Below, piece by piece: positions 32,752 through 43,275 of a stretch of 64,000 bases of DNA. Every line of letters starts with the position of its first letter. The first letter of the stretch is position 1. Origin of the DNA: Betaproteobacteria bacterium (GTDB lineage Bacteria; Pseudomonadota; Gammaproteobacteria; Burkholderiales; Casimicrobiaceae); NCBI GenBank assembly GCA_016716425.1, contig JADJWJ010000021.1, positions 248,001 through 312,000 of the forward strand, written 5' to 3'. The translations under genes and the position numbers were made by a program. The notes below the pieces were generated by a model. It was not told the origin of the DNA. It saw only the letters and a list, made by a program, of their open reading frames with translations, and ran no database searches.

Positions 32752-34335
32752 ATGCCGGACTTCAAGCTGACGTACTCGACGATGTTCGATCCGCCGGCGG
32801 AGCTGCACGCGCGCTTCGACGCGGCGCTCGGTGCGCTGCGCGCCTGCCTTGGCGCCGAGCACGCGATGCTGATCGGCGGACGCGACGAGCGGGCGCCGCG
32901 CCAGTTCGCGGTCCGCTCGCCGATCGACACGCGCGTCGTGCTCGGCCGCTTCCAGGCGGGCGAGGACGTGCACGCGCGCGCAGCCGTCGCGGCGGCGCGG
33001 GCGGCGTTTCCCGCGTGGGCGGCCACACCCTGGCAGGAGCGCGTGCGCGTTCTGCGTCGCGCGGTCGCGCTGATCGAGGAGCGCGTCTACTTCCTGGGTG
33101 CCGCGCTCGCGCTCGAGGTCGGCAAGAATCGCATGGAGGCGCTGGGCGAGGCGCAGGAGACGGCCGACCTCATCGCGTACTCGTGCGACCGCATGGAGAC
33201 GGAGGACGGGTTTGCGAAGCCGATGGCGCGCGACCCGCTGCCGGGCTTCGTCAGCGAGAACACGAGCGTGCTGCGGCCCTACGGGCCATGGCTGGTCATC
33301 GCGCCGTTCAACTTTCCGTTCGCGCTGTCGGGCGGCCCTGCCGGGGCGGCGCTCGTGGCCGGCAACACCGTCGTGTTCAAGGCGGCATCGACGACGCCGT
33401 GGAGCGGGCGCCTGCTGGCCGACGCGCTGCGTGACGCCGGCGTGCCGCCGGGCGCGTTCAACTTCGTGACCGGCCCCGGCGGCTCCGTCGGCGACGCGCT
33501 GATCCGCCACCCGGACGTCGCGGGGGTCACGTTCACCGGCAGCTACGGCGTCGGGATGCACCTGTACCGCTCGTTCGCGGCCGGCCGCTGGCCGCGGCCG
33601 TGCATTGTCGAGATGGGCGGCAAGAACGCGGCGATCGTCTCGCGCCACGGCGATCTCGCCTACGCGGCGACCGGCGTCATGCGCTCCGCGTTCGGACTCT
33701 CCGGGCAGAAGTGCTCGGCGTGCTCGCGCGTGTACGTCGAGCACACGGTGTTCGCCGACTTCGTCGCCGCGCTGCACGCGGCGACGGCGAAGATCGCCGT
33801 CGGCGACCCGACGCGGCGCGAGAACTGGATGGGCCCGGTGATCGACACGGCGGCAGTCGCGCGCTTCGAGGACGCGGCGGCGCAGGTCCGCGCGCTCGGC
33901 GCGGCGGGCAGCGTCGTGTACGGCGGGCAGCGGCTGGACCACGGCGACCTCGCGCACGGCCACTACTGCGCGCCGACGATTGCCCGCGCGCCGCTCGACC
34001 ATCCGCTGTGGGAGACCGAGCTCTTCGCGCCGTTCGTCCTCGTCGCGCCGGTGGAGAGCGTCGACGAGGGGATCGCGCGCGCCAACGCGTCCGACTACGG
34101 CCTCACCGCCGGCTTCTACGGTTCGCCGGACGAGACCGAGCGGTTTTTCGACCGCATCGAGGCGGGCGTCTGCTACGCGAACCGGCCGCAGGGCGCGACC
34201 ACCGGCGCGTGGCCCGGCTACCAGCCGTTCGGCGGGTGGAAGGGCTCGGGCTCGACCGGCAAAGCCGGCGGGTCGCTCTACTACGTCGCGCAGTACATGC
34301 GCGAGCAGTCGCAGACGCGCGTGCGGCGCGCCTGA
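32752..34335 (+). CDS. aldehyde dehydrogenase, delta-1-pyrroline-5-carboxylate dehydrogenase-like
   Basis: A 527-aa NAD(P)-dependent aldehyde dehydrogenase. The catalytic Glu is in VEMGGKNAAIV and the nucleophilic Cys in SGQKCSACSRVYV; VTFTGSYGVG is the cofactor-binding turn and GGWKGSGSTGKAGG the C-terminal signature. The N-terminal length, the KCSACSR form of the active site and the GSGSTGKAGG ending point to the L-glutamate-semialdehyde (pyrroline-5-carboxylate) dehydrogenase branch rather than generic aldehyde dehydrogenases. It would finish proline or arginine breakdown to glutamate. No proline dehydrogenase is nearby, so the substrate remains an inference. Confidence 0.82.
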   Translation: MPDFKLTYSTMFDPPAELHARFDAALGALRACLGAEHAMLIGGRDERAPRQFAVRSPIDTRVVLGRFQAGEDVHARAAVAAARAAFPAWAATPWQERVRVLRRAVALIEERVYFLGAALALEVGKNRMEALGEAQETADLIAYSCDRMETEDGFAKPMARDPLPGFVSENTSVLRPYGPWLVIAPFNFPFALSGGPAGAALVAGNTVVFKAASTTPWSGRLLADALRDAGVPPGAFNFVTGPGGSVGDALIRHPDVAGVTFTGSYGVGMHLYRSFAAGRWPRPCIVEMGGKNAAIVSRHGDLAYAATGVMRSAFGLSGQKCSACSRVYVEHTVFADFVAALHAATAKIAVGDPTRRENWMGPVIDTAAVARFEDAAAQVRALGAAGSVVYGGQRLDHGDLAHGHYCAPTIARAPLDHPLWETELFAPFVLVAPVESVDEGIARANASDYGLTAGFYGSPDETERFFDRIEAGVCYANRPQGATTGAWPGYQPFGGWKGSGSTGKAGGSLYYVAQYMREQSQTRVRRA

Positions 34336-34354
34336 CGAAAGTCGGGCCTGGCCC

Positions 34355-35227
34355 CTATTTCCCCCGCAGCGCGAGGATGGTTCCCGCGACCACCAGCGCG
34401 CCGCCGACCAGCATGTCGGCGGTCAGTGCCTCGCCCAGAAAGAGAAAGCCCCACAGCGCGCCGAACAGCGGGATCAGGAACGTCACGGTCAGCGCGCGCG
34501 CCGGTCCGATGTCGGCAATCAGCTTGAAGTAGATGAGGTAGGCGACGGCGGTGGACGCCGCCGCGAGCGCGACGACGTTCGCCACCACCAGCGGCGTGAC
34601 GGGACCCGGCACGCTCGCGAACGGCAGCGCGGGCGCCAGCGCGATGGCCGCGAACAGCTGGCTCGCCGCGGCGACGGCGAAGGTCGGCACGTCGGCGAGC
34701 CGGCGCTTCGCGTACGCGCCGGCGAGCGCGTAGCACAGCGCCGCGGCGAGGCACGCGAGCATCGCGAGTCCGATCGCCGTGCCCATCGCGTCCGGCCGCC
34801 AGCCGGCCAGCACGGCCACGCCCGCGATGCCGAGCGCGAGACCCGCGAGCTTGCGCCGCGTCAGCGGCTCGCCGAGCCAGAGCGCCGCGACGACCGCGCC
34901 GAAGAACGGGCTGGTCGCGTTGAGGATCGCGAGCGTCGAGACGGTGACGTGCTGCGCCGCGTACGAGAACAGCAGGAACGGCAGCGCCGAGTTCACCGCG
35001 CCCACGACAGCGAACTGCCGCCACCGCCGGCGCACGTCGGGGAACCCGCGCTGCGCGCCGGCGACCGCCAGCAGGATTGCCGCCGCCAGCGCGACGCGCG
35101 CGAACGACAGCGCGACCGGCCCCAGCGCCGGCACGGCGACGCGCATGAACACGAACGAGCCGCCCCACAGCGCACCGAGCAGCACGAGGAGCGCGGCGGA
35201 GCGCGGCGACATCGGTGCGTTGGGCAA
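34355..35227 (-). CDS. EamA/DMT family transporter
   Basis: A 290-aa protein with ten membrane spans in two EamA repeats (ALLVLLGALWGGSFVFMR opens the first, GLAMLACLAAALCYALAGAY the second). Drug/metabolite transporters of this type export amino acids, nucleotides or toxic metabolites, but the substrate cannot be told from sequence. It lies 27 bp downstream of ada on the same strand and ends convergent with the aldehyde dehydrogenase, 19 bp away. Confidence 0.9.
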   Translation of the reverse strand: MPNAPMSPRSAALLVLLGALWGGSFVFMRVAVPALGPVALSFARVALAAAILLAVAGAQRGFPDVRRRWRQFAVVGAVNSALPFLLFSYAAQHVTVSTLAILNATSPFFGAVVAALWLGEPLTRRKLAGLALGIAGVAVLAGWRPDAMGTAIGLAMLACLAAALCYALAGAYAKRRLADVPTFAVAAASQLFAAIALAPALPFASVPGPVTPLVVANVVALAAASTAVAYLIYFKLIADIGPARALTVTFLIPLFGALWGFLFLGEALTADMLVGGALVVAGTILALRGK

Positions 35228-35254
35228 GAAGCCCGGTGCGCCACGCCGCCGCCG

Positions 35255-36367
35255 TCAGGCCGCGGTCCGGCCCGGCGACATCCTCGCAGCGGCAGCAGCA
35301 GCAGCGGCAGCAGGAGCGGTGGTGTCGGCGCCGCGCTCGAGGTCGAGCAGCTTCTGCTTGCGCGCGAGTCCGCCACCGTAGCCGGTCAGCGCGCCGTCGG
35401 CGCCGATCACGCGATGGCAGGGCACGACGATCGACAGCCGGTTGTCGCCGTTGGCGCGGCCGACGGCGCGCACGGCGTTCGGCCGGCCGATCGCGCGCGC
35501 GAGCTCGGCGTACGAGCACGTGGTGCCGGCGGGAATGGCCTGCAGCGCGCGCCACACCGACAACTGGAATGCCGAGCCCGTCAGCGCGACGGGTGTGGCG
35601 AACGCGCGCCGCGTGCCGGCGAAGTACTCGGTGAGCTCGCGCTCGATCTGCGCAAGGTACGGGTGGTCGCCGGGCAGCGCGCGCGCGTGCAGCCGCTTCT
35701 GCAGCGTCGCGAGCGCGCGTTCGAGCCCGCGCCGGTCGACGAAGTCGAGCAGGTGCAGCCCGCGGTCGTCGGCGAGCGCCAGCATGGGTCCGAGCGGCGT
35801 CTCCAGCCACCTCGCGCGCAGCACGCCGACGTCGCGCGAGTGCGACGGCGCGGCACCGACGAGGCGCGTGAACGCGTCGCGGAAGCCGCTGCCGGATTCG
35901 AATCCCTGGCCCAGTTGCGAGTCGAGCACGGTCTTGCCCTTCCTGATGTCGAGCAGCGCGAGTCCCATCCGCCGCGCGCGGTGATACGCCTGGAACGTCA
36001 TGCCGCAATAGCGCTGGAACTGCCGCCGCGCGGTCGACGGGTCGATGCCCATGCCGGCGAGCTCGGCGTCGCGCCAGCGGCGTCCGGGCGTGGCCTCGAC
36101 CGCGACCAGCAGGCGCTCGACCAACGGCGGCGGTTTGCGGCCGTGGTCGAGCGGCTGGCACTTGCGGCAGGGTCGGTACCCCGCGTGCAGCGCGTCGGCG
36201 GGCGCGGCGAAGAACTCGACGTTCTCCCGCTTTGGTGTGCGCGCGCGGCACGTGGGCCGGCAGAAGATCCCGGTCGTGCGCACGCCGAGCCAGAACACGC
36301 CTTCGTACGCCGGGTCATGGCGCACCAGCGCGCGGTACATCGTGGCGGGGGAAGGCAACTGCGACAT
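35255..36367 (-). CDS. ada: Ada methylated-DNA repair protein and regulator
   Basis: A 370-aa three-part protein. The N-terminal zinc domain has the four Cys ligands (C36 and C40 in FCRPTC, C67 and C70 in CRKC), with C36 matching the phosphotriester acceptor of E. coli Ada. An AraC-type helix-turn-helix follows (about residues 85-180), then the O6-methylguanine methyltransferase domain with active site VPCHRVIG. It repairs alkylation damage and, when methylated, activates its own regulon. The C-terminus carries a run of alanines from a GCN repeat at about 35284-35312, absent from well-studied Ada proteins. The ATG at 36367 gives the normal length. Ada leads eamA. Confidence 0.95.
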   Translation of the reverse strand: MSQLPSPATMYRALVRHDPAYEGVFWLGVRTTGIFCRPTCRARTPKRENVEFFAAPADALHAGYRPCRKCQPLDHGRKPPPLVERLLVAVEATPGRRWRDAELAGMGIDPSTARRQFQRYCGMTFQAYHRARRMGLALLDIRKGKTVLDSQLGQGFESGSGFRDAFTRLVGAAPSHSRDVGVLRARWLETPLGPMLALADDRGLHLLDFVDRRGLERALATLQKRLHARALPGDHPYLAQIERELTEYFAGTRRAFATPVALTGSAFQLSVWRALQAIPAGTTCSYAELARAIGRPNAVRAVGRANGDNRLSIVVPCHRVIGADGALTGYGGGLARKQKLLDLERGADTTAPAAAAAAAAARMSPGRTAA

Positions 36368-36455
36368 GGACCGGATTCTAGCCAGTCCCGAACCGGCGCG
36401 CCGCCGGAATTCAGGCAGGCAATTCGCGCGAACGTCCCGCCCCGCCCGGGCGCGG

Positions 36456-38504
36456 TCAGGCGGACAGCCCGCGTTCGGCGAGCATTGGTTCCACGCGCGG
36501 CTCGCGCCCGCGGAACGCCCGGAAGGCCTCCATCGGGTCGAGCGAGGCGCCGGCCGAGTACACGTACCGATACAGGCGCTCGGCCGTCGCCGGGTCGAAC
36601 GGATCGCCCGCCTCGACGAACGCCGTGTACGCGTCCGCGTCGAGCACCTCGGCCCACATGTAGACGTAGTAGCCGGCCGCATAAGCGCCGCTGAACAGGT
36701 GGGTGAAGTGCGGCAGCCGGTGCCGCATCACGATCTCCTTCGGCATCCGGAGCCGCGTGAGCTCTGCGGCCTCGAACGCCGCCGGGTCGAGGCGCCCGGG
36801 ATCGGGATGCGCGTGCAGCGCCATGTCGACGAGCGCGCTGGCCGTGTACTCGACGGTGTCGAATCCCTGGCTGAACCCGCGCGCCTCGCGGACGCGGGCG
36901 ATCAGCGCGTCCGGGATCGGCTCGCCGGTCACGCAGTGCCGTGCATGGCGGCGCAGGACCTCCGGCTCGAACGCCCAGTGCTCGAACAGCTGCGACGGCA
37001 TCTCGACGAAGTCGCGCAGCACGTTCGCGCCCGACAGGCGCTCGTAGGTGACGTTCGACAGCAGGCCGTGCAGGCCGTGTCCGAACTCGTGGAACAGCGT
37101 GCGCACGTCGTCCGCCGACAACAGCGTGGGCTCGCCCGCAGGCGCCCGCGCGAAGTTGTTGTGGTTGCCCACGACGGGCAGCACGTCGCCGGCGGCGCGC
37201 GACTGCATCCGCAGCGAGCTCATCCACGCGCCGCTGCGCTTGCCTGGCCGCGCGAAGTGGTCGGCGAGGAAGACGCCGATCGTCGCGTCGTCGCGCCCGC
37301 GCACCTCGTACACGCGGACGTCCGGGTGCCAGCCGGCCAGGTCCTCGCGCGGCACGAACACGACGCCGAACAGGCGCCGCGCGCAGTCGAACGCGGCCGC
37401 CTGCATCCGGTCGAGCGCGAAGTACGGCTTCAACGCCGCCTCGTCGACGCGGTGGCGCGCGGCGCGCACCTTCTCGGCGTAGTACCGCCAGTCCCAGGGC
37501 GCGATCTCGCTGGCGTCGCCGCGCTCGCGCGCTGCCGCGGCGAGCGCCTCGCGCTCCGCCGCGGCTTTCGCGCACGCGGGCGCCCACACGCGCGCCAGCA
37601 GTTCGGCGACCGCCACAGGCGTGCCGGCCATCCGGTCGACGAGCGCAAAGTCAGCGAACGTCGCGTAGCCGTGCAGCCGCGCGAGCTCGTGGCGCAATGC
37701 GACGATCTCGCGCACGAGCGGGCGGTTGTCGTGGGGGCCGTCGTGCTCGCCGCGGCGGGTCCACGCGACGAACGCCCGCTCGCGCAGGTCCCGCCGGTCC
37801 GAGTGCGCGAGGAACGGCACCACGAGCGAGCGCGACAGCGTGATCGCCCACGCGTCGGCGACGCCGTGCGCCGCGGCGGCCGCGCGGGCGGCGGTGCGCA
37901 CGTCGGCCGGCAGTCCCGCGAGGTCCGCCTCGCCGTGCAGGACGAGCAGCCACTCCGTCTCGTCGGCCAGCAGGTTCTGCCGGAACTGCGTGGACAGCGC
38001 CGCCAGCCGCTCCTCGATCTCTCCGATTCGCTGCCGCGCGTCGGCGGGCAACCGCGCGCCCGCATGTACGAAGTCGAGCCACGTCCGCTCGACGAGGCGC
38101 TTCGCCTCGGGCGGGAGGCCGAGCGCGTCGCGCCGCGCGTACACGGCGTCGACGCGCGCGAAGAGCCGTGCGTCCAGCCGGACGGTCGCGTAGTGCGCGA
38201 ACAGGCGCGGCGCGAACTCGCGCTCGACGGCCTGCAGCGCGGGCGACGTGCAGGAGGCCGCGAGGGTGAAGAACACCGGGCCGATGCGCTCCAGCGCGCG
38301 CCCGCCGCAGTCGAACGCGACGATCGTGTTCTCGAACGTCGGTGGCGTTTCGGCATCGGCGAGCGCGCGGACCTCCTGCAGGTGTTCGGCAAGCGCCGCC
38401 TCGAGCGCAGGCGCGAAGTGCTCGACACGAATGGCCGCAAACGGCGGCAGGCCGAAGGGCCCGTCCCAGCGGGCCAGCAGCGGATTGGCGAGCGCGTCGG
38501 TCAT
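36456..38504 (-). CDS. prlC: M3 family metallopeptidase, oligopeptidase A type
   Basis: A 682-aa zinc peptidase with the HEFGHGLH zinc motif and the downstream Glu region. The N-terminal NPLL...FGLPPFAAIRVEHFAPAL is the start of oligopeptidase A/dipeptidyl carboxypeptidase proteins, and YYVYMWAEVLDADAYTAF is a typical C-terminal stretch. It degrades small peptides in the cytoplasm. Length fits PrlC or Dcp; I cannot separate the two. The ATG at 38504 (MTDALANPLL) is preferred over the long upstream open frame. It is separated by 62 bp from the threonine dehydratase on the same strand. Confidence 0.92.
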   Translation of the reverse strand: MTDALANPLLARWDGPFGLPPFAAIRVEHFAPALEAALAEHLQEVRALADAETPPTFENTIVAFDCGGRALERIGPVFFTLAASCTSPALQAVEREFAPRLFAHYATVRLDARLFARVDAVYARRDALGLPPEAKRLVERTWLDFVHAGARLPADARQRIGEIEERLAALSTQFRQNLLADETEWLLVLHGEADLAGLPADVRTAARAAAAAHGVADAWAITLSRSLVVPFLAHSDRRDLRERAFVAWTRRGEHDGPHDNRPLVREIVALRHELARLHGYATFADFALVDRMAGTPVAVAELLARVWAPACAKAAAEREALAAAARERGDASEIAPWDWRYYAEKVRAARHRVDEAALKPYFALDRMQAAAFDCARRLFGVVFVPREDLAGWHPDVRVYEVRGRDDATIGVFLADHFARPGKRSGAWMSSLRMQSRAAGDVLPVVGNHNNFARAPAGEPTLLSADDVRTLFHEFGHGLHGLLSNVTYERLSGANVLRDFVEMPSQLFEHWAFEPEVLRRHARHCVTGEPIPDALIARVREARGFSQGFDTVEYTASALVDMALHAHPDPGRLDPAAFEAAELTRLRMPKEIVMRHRLPHFTHLFSGAYAAGYYVYMWAEVLDADAYTAFVEAGDPFDPATAERLYRYVYSAGASLDPMEAFRAFRGREPRVEPMLAERGLSA

Positions 38505-38566
38505 CGCGCGCGCGCCCGGTTCCGCCCGGCACGCGCGCGCGAAACGGCGCCGCCGCGTGCGGACGG

Positions 38567-39541
38567 TCAGACCAGCGCCGGCCGCCAACTCACGTCCTCC
38601 AGGATGCGCACGTACGTGTCGCGGTCGATATTGCCGCCGGAGAGGATCACCCCGATTCGCTTGCCGGCGCGGTGGGGCGCCTTCAGCAGCGCCGCGACCG
38701 GCGCGGCGCCGGCGCCTTCGGCGAGCTGGTGCATGTCGTCGAAGCAGACGCGCACCGCCGCCTCCACCTCCGCGTCCGTGACCTCGACGACGTCCGCGGC
38801 ACCGCGCGAGATGATGTCGAGCGCCGCCTGCACCGGGACGCGGACCGCCATGCCGTCGGCGATCGTGGCGGCGGTCGCGGTCTCGACGCGCGCGCCCTTG
38901 CGAAAGGACTGCGCGTACGCGTTGGCGTGGCTCGACACGACGCCGACGATGCGCGTCGCGAGCCCCAGCGCGTCGCGTGCGGAGATGAGGCCGCAGATGC
39001 CGGAGCCGCAGCCGATGGGCACGAACACCGTGTCGAGCGCGGGCGCGCCGCGGAAGAGCTCGAGCGCGTAGGTGGCGACCCCCGCCACCAGCTCGGGCTC
39101 GAACGGCCCGACGAAACGCAGTCCCTCGGCCTGCGCGAGCCGCGCCGCGTGCTCGCGCGCCTCGTCGAAGTCGCGGCCGTGGACGACGAGCTGCGCGCCG
39201 AACGCGGTCATCGCTGCATTCTTGTCGCGCGAATTGCCCTCCGGCACGACGATCATGCAGCGCTTGCCGTGGCGGCGCGCCGCGTACGCGAGGCTCTGGC
39301 CGTGGTTGCCGCGCGTCGCGCTGATCACGCCGGGAAAGCCGGGTTCGCGCGCGTAGAGCGTGGCGAGCAGGTGGAGCCCGCCGCGCACCTTGAACGCGCC
39401 GGTCGGCGTGTGGTTCTCGTGCTTGACCCAGACCTCGCAGCCGGCGCGCCGCGCGAGGAGCGGCCACGCATACTGCGGCGTCGGACTCATCGCCGCGTAC
39501 ACGCTGCGCGCGGCGTCTTCGATGGCGGGGAGCGTGGGCAC
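38567..39541 (-). CDS. threonine/serine dehydratase (PLP enzyme)
   Basis: A 324-aa fold-type II PLP enzyme. The Schiff-base Lys is in TGAFKVRGG, GNHGQSLAYAA is the Asn-containing loop, and VPIGCGSGICG the Gly-rich phosphate-binding turn; ILSGGNID is the C-terminal Ser-Gly-Gly-Asn motif. It has no C-terminal ACT regulatory domain, so it resembles catabolic threonine dehydratases. The predicted reaction is deamination of threonine or serine to the 2-oxo acid. The start is uncertain: GTG at 39541 (VPTLPAIEDA) is used, with a TTG six bases upstream as alternative. It follows pcaD by 10 bp, so it is likely co-transcribed with the pca genes. Confidence 0.85.
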   Translation of the reverse strand: MPTLPAIEDAARSVYAAMSPTPQYAWPLLARRAGCEVWVKHENHTPTGAFKVRGGLHLLATLYAREPGFPGVISATRGNHGQSLAYAARRHGKRCMIVVPEGNSRDKNAAMTAFGAQLVVHGRDFDEAREHAARLAQAEGLRFVGPFEPELVAGVATYALELFRGAPALDTVFVPIGCGSGICGLISARDALGLATRIVGVVSSHANAYAQSFRKGARVETATAATIADGMAVRVPVQAALDIISRGAADVVEVTDAEVEAAVRVCFDDMHQLAEGAGAAPVAALLKAPHRAGKRIGVILSGGNIDRDTYVRILEDVSWRPALV

Positions 39542-39551
39542 GTGCAATCCG

Positions 39552-40331
39552 CTACTCGGCGAGGAACGCCGCCAGCGCGGCGTTGAATGCGGAGGCGGCT
39601 TCGATGTTGGACAGGTGCGCGGCCGGGAGTTCCACGTACCGCGCACCGGGAATACGCTCGGCGAGGAAGCGGCCGGCCGCAGGCGGCGTGGACGGGTCGT
39701 GCGTGCCGGCGACGACGAGTGTGGGCACGCCGATGCGCGCGATGTCGGCGCGCTGGTCCATGTCGCGGATCGCGTGGCAGCACGCGACGTAGCCCGCGGC
39801 CGGCGTGCGGTCGAGCATCGCCTTCACGGCGGCCACGCGCGCCGGCTCGCGCGCGGCAAATTCCGGCGTGAACCAGCGGCCGAGCACGGCGGCGGCGATC
39901 GCGGCCACGCCGCCCGCGGTGACGGCGGCAATCCGCTCGTTCATCGCGTCGGGCGCGCCCATGTGCGCGGCCGTGTTCGCGAGCACCAGCCGCGACACCC
40001 GCTGCGGCGCGTGCACACCGAGCCACATCCCGGTCATGCCGCCGAGCGAGAGGCCGCAGAACGCCGCGCGCGCGATGCCGAGGTGGTCGAGCAGCGCCAC
40101 CGCGTCGCGGCCCAGCACGTCCATCGCGTACGGCCCCGGCGGCACGTCGGACTGGCCGTGCCCGCGCGTGTCGTAGCGCACCACGCAGTACCGCTGCGCG
40201 AGGAGCGCCGCCTGCGGCTCCCACATGTCGAGCGTCGTGCCGAGCGAGTTGGACAGCAGGACGACGGGCGCGCCGGGCTCGCCGTCGAGCCGGTAATGGA
40301 GGTGCGTGCCGGCGACCGGGGCCACGTGCAT
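39552..40331 (-). CDS. pcaD: 3-oxoadipate enol-lactonase
   Basis: A 259-aa alpha/beta hydrolase. The N-terminal LHYRLDGEPGAPVVLLSNSLGTTLDMW, the nucleophile elbow CGLSLGGMTG, the acid residue in VVAGTHDPSTPP and the terminal PAAHLSNIEAA match PcaD. It hydrolyses 3-oxoadipate enol-lactone to 3-oxoadipate in aromatic-acid breakdown. The fused PcaD-PcaC form is not present here. It comes 26 bp after pcaF and just before the dehydratase. Confidence 0.92.
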   Translation of the reverse strand: MHVAPVAGTHLHYRLDGEPGAPVVLLSNSLGTTLDMWEPQAALLAQRYCVVRYDTRGHGQSDVPPGPYAMDVLGRDAVALLDHLGIARAAFCGLSLGGMTGMWLGVHAPQRVSRLVLANTAAHMGAPDAMNERIAAVTAGGVAAIAAAVLGRWFTPEFAAREPARVAAVKAMLDRTPAAGYVACCHAIRDMDQRADIARIGVPTLVVAGTHDPSTPPAAGRFLAERIPGARYVELPAAHLSNIEAASAFNAALAAFLAE

Positions 40332-40357
40332 GCGACGAATCTCCGCCGGCGGCGCCG

Positions 40358-41563
<1,206 letters not shown>

Positions 41564-41575
41564 GGCGGGTTCCTC

Positions 41576-42235
41576 TCAGGCAACGTGCACGGCGGCGGAG
41601 CCGTCGGCCAGCGGCACGCCGGTAAGGCGCGCGAGTTCGGCGAACGGGAGTCCCGGCACGACGTCGACGGCGACGAGCCCCGCAGGCGTGACGTCGATCA
41701 CGGCGAGGTCGGTGTAGATGCGCTCGACGCAGGCAAGCCCCGTCAGCGGATACGTGCAACGCGCGACGATCTTGCTCGCGCCGTCCTTCGTCAGGTGCTC
41801 CATCATCACGTACACGTGCTTCGCACCGATGGCGAGGTCCATGGCGCCGCCGACCGCGGGAATCGCATCGGACGCGCCGGTGTGCCAGTTCGCGAGGTCG
41901 CCGGCGACGGAGACCTGGAAGGCGCCCAGCACGCAGTAGTCGAGATGGCCGCCGCGCATCATCGCGAACGAGTCGGCGTGGTGGAAGTACGACGCGCCGG
42001 GCAGCGCGGTGACCGGCTGCTTGCCGGCGTTGATGAGGTCGAAGTCCTCGGCGCCCGTCGCAGGCGCCGGGCCCATGCCGAGCAGTCCGTTCTCGGTGTG
42101 CAGCACGATCTCGCGGTCCGGCGGCAGGTGGTTGGCCACGCGCGTGGGCAGTCCGATGCCAAGGTTGACATACGCGCCGTCGGGGATGTCGCGTGCCACG
42201 CGGGCCGCCATCTCGTCATGGGTGAAGCGCTTCAT
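41576..42235 (-). CDS. pcaJ: 3-oxoadipate CoA-transferase subunit B
   Basis: A 219-aa beta subunit of the family I CoA transferases. VNLGIGLPTRVA is the N-terminal signature and HTENGLLGMGP holds the catalytic Glu. With PcaI it moves CoA from succinyl-CoA to 3-oxoadipate. The ATG at 42235 is the normal start; the frame is open further upstream only through the 60-bp repeat. The 151-bp pcaI-pcaJ gap with that repeat is unusual, because these two genes usually overlap. Confidence 0.95.
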   Translation of the reverse strand: MKRFTHDEMAARVARDIPDGAYVNLGIGLPTRVANHLPPDREIVLHTENGLLGMGPAPATGAEDFDLINAGKQPVTALPGASYFHHADSFAMMRGGHLDYCVLGAFQVSVAGDLANWHTGASDAIPAVGGAMDLAIGAKHVYVMMEHLTKDGASKIVARCTYPLTGLACVERIYTDLAVIDVTPAGLVAVDVVPGLPFAELARLTGVPLADGSAAVHVA

Positions 42236-42261
42236 CGCGGCCTCGGGGGCACGAATGCCGG

Positions 42262-42390
42262 CGCGCTCACTGGGGTGCCTTCGCGCTGCGCGCTCCGGTG
42301 TTCGCCCTCGGGGCGGCCCGTCGCGCTCACTGGGGTACCTTCGCGCTGCGCGCTCCGGTGTTCGCCCTCGGGGCGGCCCGTCGCGCTCAC
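42262..42390. repeat. 60-bp tandem repeat in pcaI-pcaJ gap
   Basis: Two copies of a 60-bp unit (42262-42321 and 42322-42381, one internal G/A difference) plus a 9-bp third start (CGCGCTCAC) that runs into the end of pcaI. The pcaI stop codon lies inside the partial third copy. 60 is a multiple of three, so the pcaJ frame stays open across the repeat. Confidence 0.85.
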
Positions 42391-43106
42391 GCGGCGACCG
42401 CGGGTGTCGCCGCGTCGGCGATCGCAACGACGCGGTGCACGTAGATGCCCGGCGTGACGATCGCTTCGGGATCGAGTTCGCCCAGGCCGACGACCGACGC
42501 GACCTGCGCGATCGTGCACTTCGCGGCTGCCGCCATGATCGGGCCGAAGTTGCGCGCGGTCTTCCGGTAGACGAGGTTGCCCCAGCGGTCGCCGGCCTGC
42601 GCCTTGATCAGCGCGAAGTCCGCGTGGATCGGGTACTCGAGCACGTAGCGGCGGCCGGCGATCTCGCGCGTCTCCTTGCCTTCGGCGAGTTGCGTGCCGT
42701 AGCCGGTCGGCGTGTAGAACGCGCCGATGCCGGCGCCGGCGGCGCGGATGCGCTCGGCGAGGTTGCCCTGCGGCACCAGTTCGAGCTCGATCTCGCCGGT
42801 GCGGTACAGCGCGTCGAACACCCACGAGTCGACCTGCCGCGGGAACGAGCAGACGATCCTGCGCACGCGCTTCGTCTTCAGCAGCGCCGCGACGCCGGTG
42901 TCGGCATTGCCGGCATTGTTGTTGACGACCGTGAGGTCGCGCGCGCCGGTGGCGATCAGCGCGTCGATCAGCTCGAACGGTATGCCGGCGGTTCCGAACC
43001 CGCCGACCATGATCGTCGCGCCGTCGTGCACGTCGGCGACGGCGGCGGCGGCGGTGGGGACGATCTTGTCGATCACGGGGCGCGACGGGCGACGACGGGC
43101 GGCCAT
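42387..43106 (-). CDS. pcaI: 3-oxoadipate CoA-transferase subunit A
   Basis: A 239-aa alpha subunit of the family I CoA transferases: IMVGGFGTAGIP near the N-terminus, LTVVNNNAG and LVPQGNLAERIRA. It pairs with PcaJ. The ATG at 43106 gives a ten-residue basic leader before VIDKIV; a GTG codon at that Val is an alternative start closer to the family N-terminus. Neither has a strong Shine-Dalgarno. It heads the minus-strand pca run. The end of the gene lies in the start of the 60-bp repeat. Confidence 0.93.
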   Translation of the reverse strand: MAARRRPSRPVIDKIVPTAAAAVADVHDGATIMVGGFGTAGIPFELIDALIATGARDLTVVNNNAGNADTGVAALLKTKRVRRIVCSFPRQVDSWVFDALYRTGEIELELVPQGNLAERIRAAGAGIGAFYTPTGYGTQLAEGKETREIAGRRYVLEYPIHADFALIKAQAGDRWGNLVYRKTARNFGPIMAAAAKCTIAQVASVVGLGELDPEAIVTPGIYVHRVVAIADAATPAVAA

Positions 43107-43130
43107 TGTGCCACGCCGCGGCGTAGATCC

Positions 43131-43260
43131 TGAACCACGGAGGACACCGAGGATACGGAGCAAGCCCGAGTGCACCCCGCCATTGCGGATCACCCCGGAG
43201 GCTCTGCGCCGTGCTCTGCGCTGCCTGCCCTCTCCTTGGCGGCGGTCCTGCCGTCCCGGG
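43131..43260. repeat. GGAGGACACCGAGGA-type repeat upstream of pcaI
   Basis: The gap between pcaI and the GlsB/YeaQ gene begins with GAACCACGGAGGACACCGAG and ends in GCTCTGCGCCGTGCTCTGCG, weakly complementary purine- and pyrimidine-biased arms. It looks like a relative of the intra-operon repeats at 9957, 49440 and 54700 but is more diverged. Confidence 0.45.
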
Positions 43261-43275
43261 CGTTCGACCGCGCCG

